64,000 nt of DNA from the NCBI GenBank assembly GCA_036520615.1, contig DATDJI010000028.1, positions 77,898-141,897 on the forward strand, given 5' to 3'. Source of the stretch: CAMCXE01 sp036520615. Lineage in GTDB: Bacteria > Pseudomonadota > Gammaproteobacteria > Pseudomonadales > Cellvibrionaceae. Below, one piece after another: positions 27,078 through 35,727 of the stretch. The notes under the pieces are model-generated. The model ran no database searches. It saw nothing but the letters and a program-made list of their open reading frames with translations, and was not told the DNA's origin. Position 1 is the stretch's first letter. Each line of letters opens with the position of its first letter. The position numbers were made by a program, and so were the translations under genes.

Positions 27078-27260
27078 ACCACTGTGTCAATGACACCCGC
27101 TGGGTTTAGGCGTCTTCGTCAGCAACAAGAGATTGCATTTAGGGCCATAGGCTCCCTTTAAATCCTGCCGTTGGGCATCGGCTAGCAGTGTGGGTTGTTG
27201 GATTAGCTTCTATATTTATAGGCACTGGTTACGTTTAACCGCCTTGGCTGAGACTTTTGG

Positions 27261-27902
27261 ATGCACTCGATTTTGAATTTGCAGTGCCAGCGCAGCCCAC
27301 TAGCAGTTTTAGCTGTGTTATCGCACAGCCTTAAACACTTATCGCGGAGGGCACTCGGGTTGATTTGCATGAGCCTATGTTGGCTGTCGAGCAACTGCGT
27401 TCAAGCTGCTACTAATTCGGTTCAGGCTGATGGGCTGCCGTTTGGGCGGCTATTTAATACACCCGAGCAGCGCCTGCAATTAGATCACTTGCGTCAGTCG
27501 GGGCCCGCCAATGGTGGGGAAACCGTGGCAGATGCAGATGGGGCAGCACAGTCGTTTGAAAATGTACGTTTGTCCGGGGTGATCATACGAGCTGATGGGC
27601 AGCAAAGCCTGTGGCTCAATGGCCAGTTACAACAGCAATCGCAGCGTGCACCTAAACATTCGATTCTAGGCGTTGGCCAACAATCTCAAACGTTGCGTGT
27701 GCGCGTAGGTGCGCCCGGCCGCGTGCTAAAACCTGGGCAGGTCTGGCAACCAGGTAACAAAGGGATACAAGAGGGCTATCAACTACCGCCAGTGCGACCT
27801 GTGGCACCAGCGGATGAACCTGCGGCTTCAGCCCCTGCAACTGTACCCGCGACGGTACCAGCTGCAGCTGCGCCTACGGCCCCCGAGATTAAAACCCCTT
27901 GA
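27261..27902 (+). CDS. Exported PilP/MshK-like protein
   Basis: A 213-residue reading with a membrane-targeting segment (RALGLICMSLCWLSSNCVQA, about 30-49). A small domain follows with R-L-S-G-V-I-I-R, then S-L-W-L-N-G, and R-V-L-K-P-G-Q-V-W near 150. This is the pattern of PilP/MshK/GspC homology-region domains that join inner-membrane complex to secretin. A Pro/Ala tail ends the protein. There is no Shine-Dalgarno before ATG 27261. A TTG at about 27360 with GGAGG upstream would leave a shorter, more typical signal peptide. Confidence 0.65.
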   Translation: MHSILNLQCQRSPLAVLAVLSHSLKHLSRRALGLICMSLCWLSSNCVQAATNSVQADGLPFGRLFNTPEQRLQLDHLRQSGPANGGETVADADGAAQSFENVRLSGVIIRADGQQSLWLNGQLQQQSQRAPKHSILGVGQQSQTLRVRVGAPGRVLKPGQVWQPGNKGIQEGYQLPPVRPVAPADEPAASAPATVPATVPAAAAPTAPEIKTP

Positions 27903-29044
27903 ACATTAAGCTCGGTTACGAGCGTGGTATGGCTTTGCTCGCCATACTGGGCCTGTTACTACTGATTTTTACTACAGCGTTAATAGCTAGCGTCTCCCAT
28001 AACACGCAAAGTTACGAGCGGGGCAAGCAGACTTCACTTGCTCTGGCAGCGGTGCGCGATGCGCTTATGGGTTATAGCCTCATGGCCAATACCAAGCCAG
28101 AACCGCCTGGCAGCTTGCCTTGCCCGGCGCAAAATCGCCAAGGCTCGCCCGTATCTATTAACGTAGCCACGGGGAAGTGCGCGATCCTGCGTGGGCTCGT
28201 GCCATATCGGATACTCGGCATTGGTGAACCTTTAGATGGCAGCGGCGCGCCGATCTGGTATGCACCGGATGCTGATTTGGCGGGAACTACTAATAATCTG
28301 CGCAATAGTTCAGGCACGAGCAAACTAAGTTTAAAAATTAGCTCGGCTAATCGAACTGAAGCCGTGGCATTTGTGCTTGTAGCGCCCAATCAACCGATTG
28401 GTGCCCAGCAACCTAATACGGCGACGACACTAGTTGCGGCGGAATTCTTAGAAGGGATAAACGGTGCTGCCAATACAACTCAATACGACGACCTAAAAGA
28501 CGCTCAACACAATGACCAAATCTTAGCTATGCCCCTGGGCCAATTTTGGACGCAGATAGAACAGCGGGTATTTAAAGATATAGCGAAGTTGTTGCAGGAG
28601 TACTTAGACAAATGCAAGCTTCACCCTTGGGCGGCAGGTTGGTTAAGCAAAGATGGCATGAGTTTGTCCACCGTGTTCGCAGGTTCCGTGCCGTTAGTTT
28701 GGCCGCCCGATTGCTCAGGAGAATTCGCACCGGCCCCACCTGCAGATGATGGCTGGTTGCGTACCCATTGGAGTGGGCTGTTCTATTACGCTATTTGTGA
28801 TTTAGCTGGAGGAAACCCTCCGAACGCTGGTTGTTTACAGGTCACAACGCCAACGGGTATTAAAGCGGCTAAAGTTATAGCAATCGCGCCGGGAGCAGTG
28901 TTAACCGGTCAGGATCGCAGCCAAGTGGACAAGGAAAATTATTTTGAAGCGCTCAATGCGGACAATAACACCGGTACATTTACGCAAATGCCCGTCAACC
29001 AACATACGCAGACGTTTAATGATGTCCTGTTTATTATCCAATAA
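27899..29044 (+). CDS. Minor pilin-like protein with PilX/GspK-type N-terminus
   Basis: A 381-residue protein starting from a TTG that overlaps the upstream stop (TTGA); an ATG at 27929 (MALLAILG) is an alternative. The N-terminus E-R-G-M-A-L-L followed by a 20-residue hydrophobic helix is the GspK/PilX form of pseudopilin, lacking the usual G-F-T-L-I-E. The globular part shares with the next gene product the blocks L-P-C-P-A, G-x-C, V-P-Y-x-x-L-G and a D-x-x-x-A-P segment, so the two are related. It is probably a tip or minor pilin. It overlaps the next gene by 26 bp. Confidence 0.7.
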   Translation: MNIKLGYERGMALLAILGLLLLIFTTALIASVSHNTQSYERGKQTSLALAAVRDALMGYSLMANTKPEPPGSLPCPAQNRQGSPVSINVATGKCAILRGLVPYRILGIGEPLDGSGAPIWYAPDADLAGTTNNLRNSSGTSKLSLKISSANRTEAVAFVLVAPNQPIGAQQPNTATTLVAAEFLEGINGAANTTQYDDLKDAQHNDQILAMPLGQFWTQIEQRVFKDIAKLLQEYLDKCKLHPWAAGWLSKDGMSLSTVFAGSVPLVWPPDCSGEFAPAPPADDGWLRTHWSGLFYYAICDLAGGNPPNAGCLQVTTPTGIKAAKVIAIAPGAVLTGQDRSQVDKENYFEALNADNNTGTFTQMPVNQHTQTFNDVLFIIQ

Positions 29045-29720
29045 CCGCCGCCGGGCTTCGGCAGGTTTTACGCTGATCGAAATGGCCATTGTCATGGTGA
29101 TACTGGGCGCCTTGCTCGGCGGTTTATTGGTTCCTTTGGCGAGCCAGCGGGAAATCAATCAACAAAAGGCCACCAATCAATTACTACAAGAACTGCGCCA
29201 GGCGTTGATTGGCTACGCCGTTATGAATAAAAAACTACCTTGCCCCGCTTCAGCCACCAGTAACGGCGCGGAAGTGCGCGTTGCTGGTAATGCTTGTAGC
29301 AGCGGTAGCGGTTTTGTGCCCTATACGCTGCTTGGCGTGCAGGGCGCTGTATTAAACGGCGTGTTGGTAGATGCCTGGCAGGCGCCTTTTAGGTACAGCC
29401 TGACTTCCGCAGGAACCTGGGCGTACGCCAAAGCAATTACCATCACCGCTCCAGTGCCAACAAATTTTACTGTTTGCAGTTCGACGCCGTGTCCTGGAGC
29501 CACCACTCTTGCTCAGGATCTGATCGCGGTGCTGATATCAACCGGTCCCGATGGCGCTAACGTACCTGCCACCACCTCACCACATCAGCTCATCAATCTG
29601 GCCGGCGGCCCCACTTTTATTACTCACGAACCCATCGCCACAGCGGGCAGTGAATTTGACGACCAACTGGTATGGATTGCTCCCGCGACTCTCGTATATG
29701 AATTAAGCAAAGTGCAATAG
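29019..29720 (+). CDS. Type IV prepilin-like protein (minor pilin)
   Basis: The prepilin signature GFTLIEMAIVMVILG follows a 15-residue basic leader when the ATG at 29019 (or 29022) is used; an upstream start at 28944 would make the leader too long. Cleavage before Phe by a prepilin peptidase encoded elsewhere is expected. The globular domain has L-P-C-P-A and paired cysteines and is related to the preceding protein. The reading from 29019 gives 233 residues. The start lies inside the end of the upstream gene, so translation is coupled. Confidence 0.82.
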   Translation: MMSCLLSNNRRRASAGFTLIEMAIVMVILGALLGGLLVPLASQREINQQKATNQLLQELRQALIGYAVMNKKLPCPASATSNGAEVRVAGNACSSGSGFVPYTLLGVQGAVLNGVLVDAWQAPFRYSLTSAGTWAYAKAITITAPVPTNFTVCSSTPCPGATTLAQDLIAVLISTGPDGANVPATTSPHQLINLAGGPTFITHEPIATAGSEFDDQLVWIAPATLVYELSKVQ

Positions 29721-30129
29721 GCTGCACTTTATAAAACATTAGAACCTTATATCTGTGTCAATATTTTGAAATACAGTAATCTTCTATTTGCTGATTGATT
29801 CAGTTGTCAAAAAAATCACTTCTTTCTAACCCCCCGCTATTGTTCACTGTCGGCGGGCGTACATTTTCAGAATTATTTACTGCGCAAAAATATCGCGCAT
29901 ACTTTTATTTTTTACTCTGAATGGAAATTATTTATTCGTTTTTAATCGGCGAATGGCGTTTTTATCTGGTTGTTAAGCGTATTGCTGAATAAGCGATATA
30001 TGCTTCGATAAAACTAATGTGTCCTATTTCGTATATTTAAAATTTCATTGCTACACTCAAACTACAAAGAGCGTTTTTAGATGCTCGCACACAAGATCGA
30101 CCATACGCGGTTAACTAAAGGTTGTAGTT
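29721..30129. other. AT-rich region upstream of the major-pilin-like gene
   Basis: About 410 bp of AT-rich sequence. It probably carries a separate promoter for the pilin gene at 30130, as is usual for highly expressed pilins. I find no sigma-54 -24/-12 pair with correct spacing and no confident sigma-70 pair. No ORF. Confidence 0.35.
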
Positions 30130-30819
30130 ATGAGAAAAAATCAATTTACCAAAAATCAGCAATCGGGTTTTACGCTAGTTGAAATTGCCATCGTCCTCGT
30201 TATTATTGGCCTATTGTTAGGCGGGGTACTAAAAGGCACCGAATTAATCGAAAATTCCAAAGTAAAACGCGCTGTGAGTGAAATAAATGGCGTTACTGCA
30301 GCTCTGTATTCCTATCAAGATCGCTACCAGCGCCTGCCAGGGGATGACGGCCCAATAGCGACTCTGAGAGCTCGGGGAGGCCCTTGGGCAACTGGTGTTA
30401 CTGCCGGCACTAATAATGGTGTAATTGTCGCCGCTGCGGCCGACACCTTTGTCCCAGTTGCCGAAGGCTTGTCCTTTTGGCAGCATTTAAAAGCGGCCGG
30501 TTTTATTAACGGTAACCCGACTGACACTGGCGCTAACGCACTACCACGCAATGCATTCGGTGGTGTCATCGGTTTGACTACGACGGCGGTAGGTGCGTCT
30601 GCCGCAAGCCAAATTTCAGGGCGTATTATTTGTTTAAGCCAGGTGCCTGGTAAAGCCGCCGCAGCTTTGGATACTCAATTGGACGATGGCAATGGCAACG
30701 CTGGCAGAATGCGGGCATTTTTAGGTACGGCGGGAAATAATACTCCGCCTGCGGCCAATACTCCTTTAGCGGCCCCCTACAGCGAAGTGGCGGAGTACAC
30801 AATCTGCTCACAAATGTAA
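30130..30819 (+). CDS. Type IV prepilin-like protein, likely major pilin
   Basis: A 229-residue prepilin with a basic 13-residue leader, then FTLVEIAIVLVIIGLLLGG after the cleavage-site glycine, and E5 in the mature form. The variable C-terminal domain has two cysteines (I-I-C-L near 162 and the C-terminal T-I-C-S) likely forming the D-loop disulfide. It stands apart from the rest of the cluster behind 410 bp and is followed at once by a strong terminator, consistent with high separate expression. It could be an MshA equivalent, but the family was not tested. Confidence 0.82.
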   Translation: MRKNQFTKNQQSGFTLVEIAIVLVIIGLLLGGVLKGTELIENSKVKRAVSEINGVTAALYSYQDRYQRLPGDDGPIATLRARGGPWATGVTAGTNNGVIVAAAADTFVPVAEGLSFWQHLKAAGFINGNPTDTGANALPRNAFGGVIGLTTTAVGASAASQISGRIICLSQVPGKAAAALDTQLDDGNGNAGRMRAFLGTAGNNTPPAANTPLAAPYSEVAEYTICSQM

Positions 30820-30843
30820 AACCAAAATTGACTATAGAGAAGT

Positions 30844-30872
30844 AAAAAACCGGCCTTGGCCGGTTTTTTTTG
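30844..30872 (+). terminator. Rho-independent terminator of the pilin gene and pilus cluster
   Basis: AAAACCGGCC-TT-GGCCGGTTTT followed by more T. A perfect GC-rich stem with an A-run before and a T-run after; it works in both directions. Confidence 0.93.
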
Positions 30873-31110
30873 CTAGATGGAAAGGTCAGGCTGTGTCGGC
30901 AAGGCTTTCAAATCTAAAAATCTCATTATCCTATCTGCAAGTTCAACTGAGATTTTAGGATGAATTCAGTTGGCCGCGTGGTAGGTGTACATTCATATGA
31001 CTGCCAACCGGCCATATATTGTCTGCTTGGGAAATTGTTACAACGGCGGATTCCCTGTACTCAGGAGCCGCAGAGCGCTAGAATGCGCGCTTTTTTCTTA
31101 GGTAATCACC

Positions 31111-32700
31111 GTGATCTCCACTGCTAATATCACCATGCAATTTGGTGCCAAGCCGCTGTTCGAAAATGTCTCCGTCAAATTTAATAACTCCAACCGCTAT
31201 GGTCTGATCGGCGCCAATGGCTGCGGTAAATCCACGTTTATGAAAATTTTAGGTGGAGATCTCACCCCCACAGGTGGGCAGGTGATGCTTGAGCCCAATG
31301 TACGCTTGGGTAAATTAAAACAAGATCAATTTGCCTATGAAGAATTTACCGTATTGGATACGGTAATTATGGGGCATGTGGAATTGTGGGCCGTAAAAGC
31401 CGAGCGTGACCGCATTTATAACTTGCCGGAAATGAGCGAAGAAGACGGTATGAAGGTGGCGGAGCTTGAGGTTTCGTTCGCTGAAATGGACGGCTACACC
31501 GCTGAAGCTCGCGCCGGTGAATTGTTGTTGGGGCTGGATATTCCCATTGAACAACACGCAGGTTTAATGAGCGCTGTTGCACCGGGTTGGAAATTACGGG
31601 TTTTATTGGCGCAGGCGTTATTTTCTAATCCAGAAGTGTTATTACTCGACGAACCTACGAACAACCTGGATATTAATACGATCCGTTGGCTGGAAGGAAT
31701 TTTACGGCAGCGCAATAGCACGATCATTATTATTTCTCACGATCGCCACTTTTTAAATGCAGTCTGCACACATATGGCCGATTTAGATTACGGTGAAATT
31801 CGCGTCTATCCGGGTAATTATGATGATTACATGCTCGCGTCCACACAAGTGCGTGAGCGGTTGTTAAGTGAAAATGCCAAAAAGAAAGCACAAATAACTG
31901 AATTACAAGCGTTTGTGAGCCGCTTTTCGGCAAACGCTTCCAAGGCAAAACAAGCCACTTCGCGGGCAAAACAAATTGATAAAATTCAATTAGATGATGT
32001 TAAGCCGTCAAGCCGCGTAAGCCCGTACATCCGTTTTACACAAAATAAAAAATTACACCGTCAAGCGGTGGTGATGGATCATGTCACGAAGGGGTTTGAT
32101 CGCCCATTATTTACAGAATTTAGCATGCAGGTAGAGGCAGGTGAGCGCATTGCGATTATTGGGCCTAACGGTGCGGGCAAAACCACTTTGTTGCGCTGTT
32201 TATACGGCGATTTAACACCTGATGCAGGCACGGTTAAATGGGCCGAACAGGCAGAAATTGGCTATTACGCGCAGGACCATACCGCTGATTTTGCCGATGA
32301 TTCGATTTTATTTGATTGGATGAAGCAGTGGACCAAAGGCGATGAGCAGTTGGTGCGCGGCGCTTTAGGCCGTATGTTATTTTCTAACGACGAAGTTAAA
32401 AAGAAAGTAAAAGTTTTATCCGGCGGTGAAAAAGGCCGCATGTTATTTGGCAAATTCAGTCTAACAAATCCGAATGTTTTATTGTTGGATGAGCCCACCA
32501 ACCATTTGGATATGGAATCAATCGAAGCGCTTAACTTAGCGTTAGAAAATTATCCCGGCACTATTATTTTTGTCAGCCATGATCGCGAATTCGTGTCGTC
32601 CCTCGCTACACGCATTATCGATATGCAGCCAAAAGGCATAATTGATTTTCACGGCAGCTATGATGATTATCTGCGCAGCCAAGGGCTTTATACGGATTAA
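31111..32700 (+). CDS. ybiT: ABC-F family ATPase YbiT
   Basis: A 529-residue cytoplasmic ABC-F protein with two ATP-binding domains and no membrane part; it acts on ribosomes. It matches E. coli YbiT almost block by block (QFG-KPLFEN, NRYGLIGANG, EEFTVLDTVIMGH, FVSRFSANASK-QATSRA). Walker A motifs are at 34-42 (GANGCGKST) and about 351-359 (GPNGAGKTT). The first domain has the divergent signature SAVAPGWK in place of LSGG, as in E. coli YbiT; the second has LSGGEKGR. Both Walker B motifs read LLLDEPTN. The start is GTG at 31111. Confidence 0.95.
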   Translation: MISTANITMQFGAKPLFENVSVKFNNSNRYGLIGANGCGKSTFMKILGGDLTPTGGQVMLEPNVRLGKLKQDQFAYEEFTVLDTVIMGHVELWAVKAERDRIYNLPEMSEEDGMKVAELEVSFAEMDGYTAEARAGELLLGLDIPIEQHAGLMSAVAPGWKLRVLLAQALFSNPEVLLLDEPTNNLDINTIRWLEGILRQRNSTIIIISHDRHFLNAVCTHMADLDYGEIRVYPGNYDDYMLASTQVRERLLSENAKKKAQITELQAFVSRFSANASKAKQATSRAKQIDKIQLDDVKPSSRVSPYIRFTQNKKLHRQAVVMDHVTKGFDRPLFTEFSMQVEAGERIAIIGPNGAGKTTLLRCLYGDLTPDAGTVKWAEQAEIGYYAQDHTADFADDSILFDWMKQWTKGDEQLVRGALGRMLFSNDEVKKKVKVLSGGEKGRMLFGKFSLTNPNVLLLDEPTNHLDMESIEALNLALENYPGTIIFVSHDREFVSSLATRIIDMQPKGIIDFHGSYDDYLRSQGLYTD

Positions 32701-32739
32701 TCAGCTGTTATAAAGCCGAGCAGCTAAAGAGTGATTTTT

Positions 32740-33819
32740 ATGAGTAAAATAATATCGCGCGTTCTAATGGCAGCGGTATATTTTTTTTCTTATACGCTCA
32801 GCGCTGCAGAGCTGCAGCAATTACCCGCCCATGTAGGTGGAAGGGTAATTGCTAAGCGACAGGCGAATGGTGATACTGCTTATAGTTATGCGTGGCTGTC
32901 GATTTATTTTGAAACTGCTTTTCGCGGCGACAAATTGGAGCTGAAATTTGCCGACGATAAAAGCAAATTCCGATTATTAGTAGATGATCAAGCGCCTGTC
33001 ATTATTAATCGACCTGGCATGCTAAGTTACTCCGTACCAGGTTTAACGCGCGGTAAACATAAGGTGCGTTTGGAGAAGCTCTCGGAAACCCAAAACCAAA
33101 CGGCACAATTCTTAGGTTTTTATACGCCTTCCACGGGTAAACCTATTTCATTGCAACCACGCGAAGTGCAAATTGAATTTATCGGCGATTCTTACACTGT
33201 TGGTTACGGCAATTTATCTGTTCGCAAAGAATGCACTGATGAGCAACTATTTAATAATACCGATTCTCAGCTGGCATTTGGCCCTTTAGTGGCTAAACAT
33301 TTTAATGCGGATTATCAGGTTAATGCATATTCAGGTCAGGGGGTTGTGCGTAATTACAGTGGCATTCTGCCTGAGACCAATTTAATCCTTCGTTATCCGT
33401 ACGCATTGCACGATATGAAGACGGTGTATGCGAATAATAATTGGCACCCCCAGGTAATTGTCGTAGGTTTAGGCACAAATGATTTTTCCACTGCGTTGCA
33501 ACCGAATGAGCGCTGGCAAAGTCGCGCGGCGTTACAAAATGATTTTGTGGCGAATTACGTTGAATTTATTAAACAATTACACAGCAAAAACCGTTCGGCC
33601 AATTTTGTTTTAATGGCTTCTGACCAAATGCAAGGTGAAGTGGCAAGCCAGATGCAAAAAGTAGCGGCTCAGCTGCGCGCTGCTGGCGTAACACAGCTAC
33701 AGGCTATCGAATTCAAACACTTATCTTATTCTGGTTGCCATGGACATCCTTCAGTAAAAGATGGCCAGCTATTAGCGAAGTTATTAATTGAGCATTTGAA
33801 CGCACTAAAACTGCGGTAA
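32740..33819 (+). CDS. Secreted SGNH acetylesterase, CE2-like
   Basis: A 359-residue protein from ATG 32740; a GTG at 32731 adds three residues. A signal peptide ends LSAAE. An N-terminal jelly-roll of about 110 residues is followed by an SGNH hydrolase domain with IEFIGDSYTVGYG (nucleophile serine), VVGLGTND and a C-terminal C-H-G-H-P-S block holding the histidine. The jelly-roll plus SGNH layout and the GDSYT / CHGHPS motifs match family CE2 deacetylases of xylan and other hemicelluloses. It would remove acetyl groups from plant polysaccharides in the periplasm or outside. Confidence 0.85.
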   Translation: MSKIISRVLMAAVYFFSYTLSAAELQQLPAHVGGRVIAKRQANGDTAYSYAWLSIYFETAFRGDKLELKFADDKSKFRLLVDDQAPVIINRPGMLSYSVPGLTRGKHKVRLEKLSETQNQTAQFLGFYTPSTGKPISLQPREVQIEFIGDSYTVGYGNLSVRKECTDEQLFNNTDSQLAFGPLVAKHFNADYQVNAYSGQGVVRNYSGILPETNLILRYPYALHDMKTVYANNNWHPQVIVVGLGTNDFSTALQPNERWQSRAALQNDFVANYVEFIKQLHSKNRSANFVLMASDQMQGEVASQMQKVAAQLRAAGVTQLQAIEFKHLSYSGCHGHPSVKDGQLLAKLLIEHLNALKLR

Positions 33820-34228
33820 AAATATTTCTGGTGCGGTTTTTTTGCGCAATGAATTTCGTTTGGCTGAATAAATAATTATTTGGCGAGCCTAAGGATTTAT
33901 CTTCGGCGAGTATAAAAATAACTTATAGGCAGGCTTTACGCATTAAAAATATCCTAGGCGGAAGCTTTTTAGCGACTGAGCTGTTATGTATCTGCCGCCT
34001 TTGATATTTTGCAGTGAACTACTGCGGTGGCGATAAGCGCCGCGAGTTACGCGAGTATTTAATGAATGGTCAAAATTCATAGGCTCAATAAATCAACCTA
34101 AGCCATAAATCGCGGCGAGTCATAAAAAGTTGGCTTATAAAAAGCAACCGCCGACATCGAAAAATCCCACTCCAAAAATTGTGGTTTCCCCGATCAAATA
34201 AATGGGTGCTACTAACTAAAATCTGCCG
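33820..34228. other. Intergenic region before the carA promoter
   Basis: About 410 bp with no coding signal and no clear terminator for the esterase gene. Confidence 0.3.
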
Positions 34229-34257
34229 TGGACAAAATCACCCTGTTGGCATAGAAT
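34229..34257 (+). promoter_or_regulatory. carA promoter
   Basis: TGGACA (34229-34234), 17 bp, TAGAAT (34252-34257): a good sigma-70 promoter about 275 bp upstream of the carA start, leaving a long leader RNA. Confidence 0.65.
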
Positions 34258-34330
34258 TCGCCCCCAGTCTGGGCTGAGTGCCCACCTTGGTGTCTGATAC
34301 TCAGTATTAAGGCGCTAAGAGATTCATTGC

Positions 34331-34367
34331 AGCGAGGTGGAGCTTTAAGTTGCACCTCGCTTTTTTA
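34331..34367 (+). terminator. Intrinsic-terminator-like hairpin in the carA leader
   Basis: AGCGAGGTG / CACCTCGCT arms (34331-34339 and 34353-34361) with a 13-nt loop, followed by TTTTT. It lies between the carA promoter and the gene. CCACCT at 34282-34287 could pair with AGGTGG at 34335-34340 and open it, so attenuation is possible. It could instead end an upstream transcript. Confidence 0.65.
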
Positions 34368-34531
34368 CAATCAGACATTTATTTATCGCACCGGCGCCAC
34401 AGTTTTACTGCGGCCTCGGTTTTGCGCGCACCTTAAATTTAGAGGAACTGCCTGTTAAGGCGGCACTCGTAAAGCAATACCCGTAACCGCCTAGGCTTTT
34501 TTAGGCTTACGCTTGGCTGGAGGACTAGATT

Positions 34532-35671
34532 TTGACGACTGGGCTCAATAAACCCGCAATTTTGGTGTTGGAAGATGGCAATGTATTCCGTGGTAAATCC
34601 ATTGGTGCACCTGGCCTATCCGTGGGGGAGGTGGTATTTAATACCGCGATGACCGGTTACCAGGAAATCCTCACCGATCCTTCCTATGCAGAGCAAATTA
34701 TTACGCTCACTTATCCTCACATCGGCAATGTCGGTGCTAATAGCGAAGATGAAGAATGTGCCCGCATTTGGGCCCGCGGCTTAGTAATTCGCGACCTGTC
34801 CATGCTGCCGAGCAATTTTCGCAGCGCGCTGAGCTTGGATGCTTATTTAAGAAAACACAATATTCTCGGCATTGCCGATATTGATACCCGCCGCTTAACG
34901 CGCATTCTGCGGGATAAGGGCGCGCAGAACGGCTGCATTATGGCCGGTGAGGTTGATGAAGCGACAGCGCTGAGTGCTGCGCGCGGATTTGCCGGTTTAA
35001 ACGGTTTAGATTTAGCTAAAGAAGTTACCACGGATAAGAGCTTTCAATGGGACGCAGGCTCATGGCAGTTGGGCACAGGTTTTGGCTCATTACCCAGTGG
35101 TGAGCGGTTTAAAGTAGTCGCTTATGACTTTGGTACAAAACGCAATATTTTGCGCATGCTGGTGGATCGCGGCTGTGACCTGACGGTAGTGCCTGCACAG
35201 ACATCCGCCAGTGAAGTATTGGCCATGAACCCCGATGGTGTGTTTCTCTCCAATGGCCCCGGCGATCCAGCTCCTTGCGATTACGCGATTAGCGCTATTA
35301 AAACTATTGTAGATGCCAACATTCCTGTATTTGGTATTTGCCTTGGGCACCAATTATTAGCTTTGGCCTCCGGGGCTAAAACGTTAAAAATGAAATTCGG
35401 CCACCACGGCGGTAACCACCCTGTGCAGGATTTAAAAACCGGGAAGGTAATGATTACCAGCCAAAATCATGGCTTCGCTGTGGATGAGGCGACGCTGCCT
35501 GCCAACCTGGTTGCCACGCATAAATCCTTATTTGATGGTTCATTGCAAGGCATCGAGCGCACGGATAAAGCCGCGTTTAGTTTTCAGGGTCACCCGGAAG
35601 CAAGCCCAGGACCTCAAGATGCTGCTGGACTATTCGACCATTTTATTGACTTGATGCGCGCGCGCCGCTAA
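34532..35671 (+). CDS. carA: Carbamoyl-phosphate synthase small subunit
   Basis: The 379-residue glutaminase subunit that supplies ammonia to CarB for carbamoyl phosphate, used in pyrimidine and arginine synthesis. The N-terminal CPSase domain starts PAILVLEDGNVF. The class I amidotransferase domain holds catalytic Cys270 in GICLGHQ and the His/Glu pair in QGHPEASPGP. Length equals the family norm. The start is TTG 34532, supported by GGAGGA about 8 nt upstream and by alignment of the N-terminus. carB follows after 56 bp. Confidence 0.97.
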   Translation: MTTGLNKPAILVLEDGNVFRGKSIGAPGLSVGEVVFNTAMTGYQEILTDPSYAEQIITLTYPHIGNVGANSEDEECARIWARGLVIRDLSMLPSNFRSALSLDAYLRKHNILGIADIDTRRLTRILRDKGAQNGCIMAGEVDEATALSAARGFAGLNGLDLAKEVTTDKSFQWDAGSWQLGTGFGSLPSGERFKVVAYDFGTKRNILRMLVDRGCDLTVVPAQTSASEVLAMNPDGVFLSNGPGDPAPCDYAISAIKTIVDANIPVFGICLGHQLLALASGAKTLKMKFGHHGGNHPVQDLKTGKVMITSQNHGFAVDEATLPANLVATHKSLFDGSLQGIERTDKAAFSFQGHPEASPGPQDAAGLFDHFIDLMRARR

Positions 35672-35727
35672 AAGCGCGCTGTCTTATCTTGCCCCGACTT
35701 TTGCCGCTAATTAGCTAGACGACTGAC

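Noticed and set aside
29721..30129. Sigma-54 promoter for the pilin gene
   Set aside because: TGG and TTGC elements are present but their spacing is wrong by about four bases.
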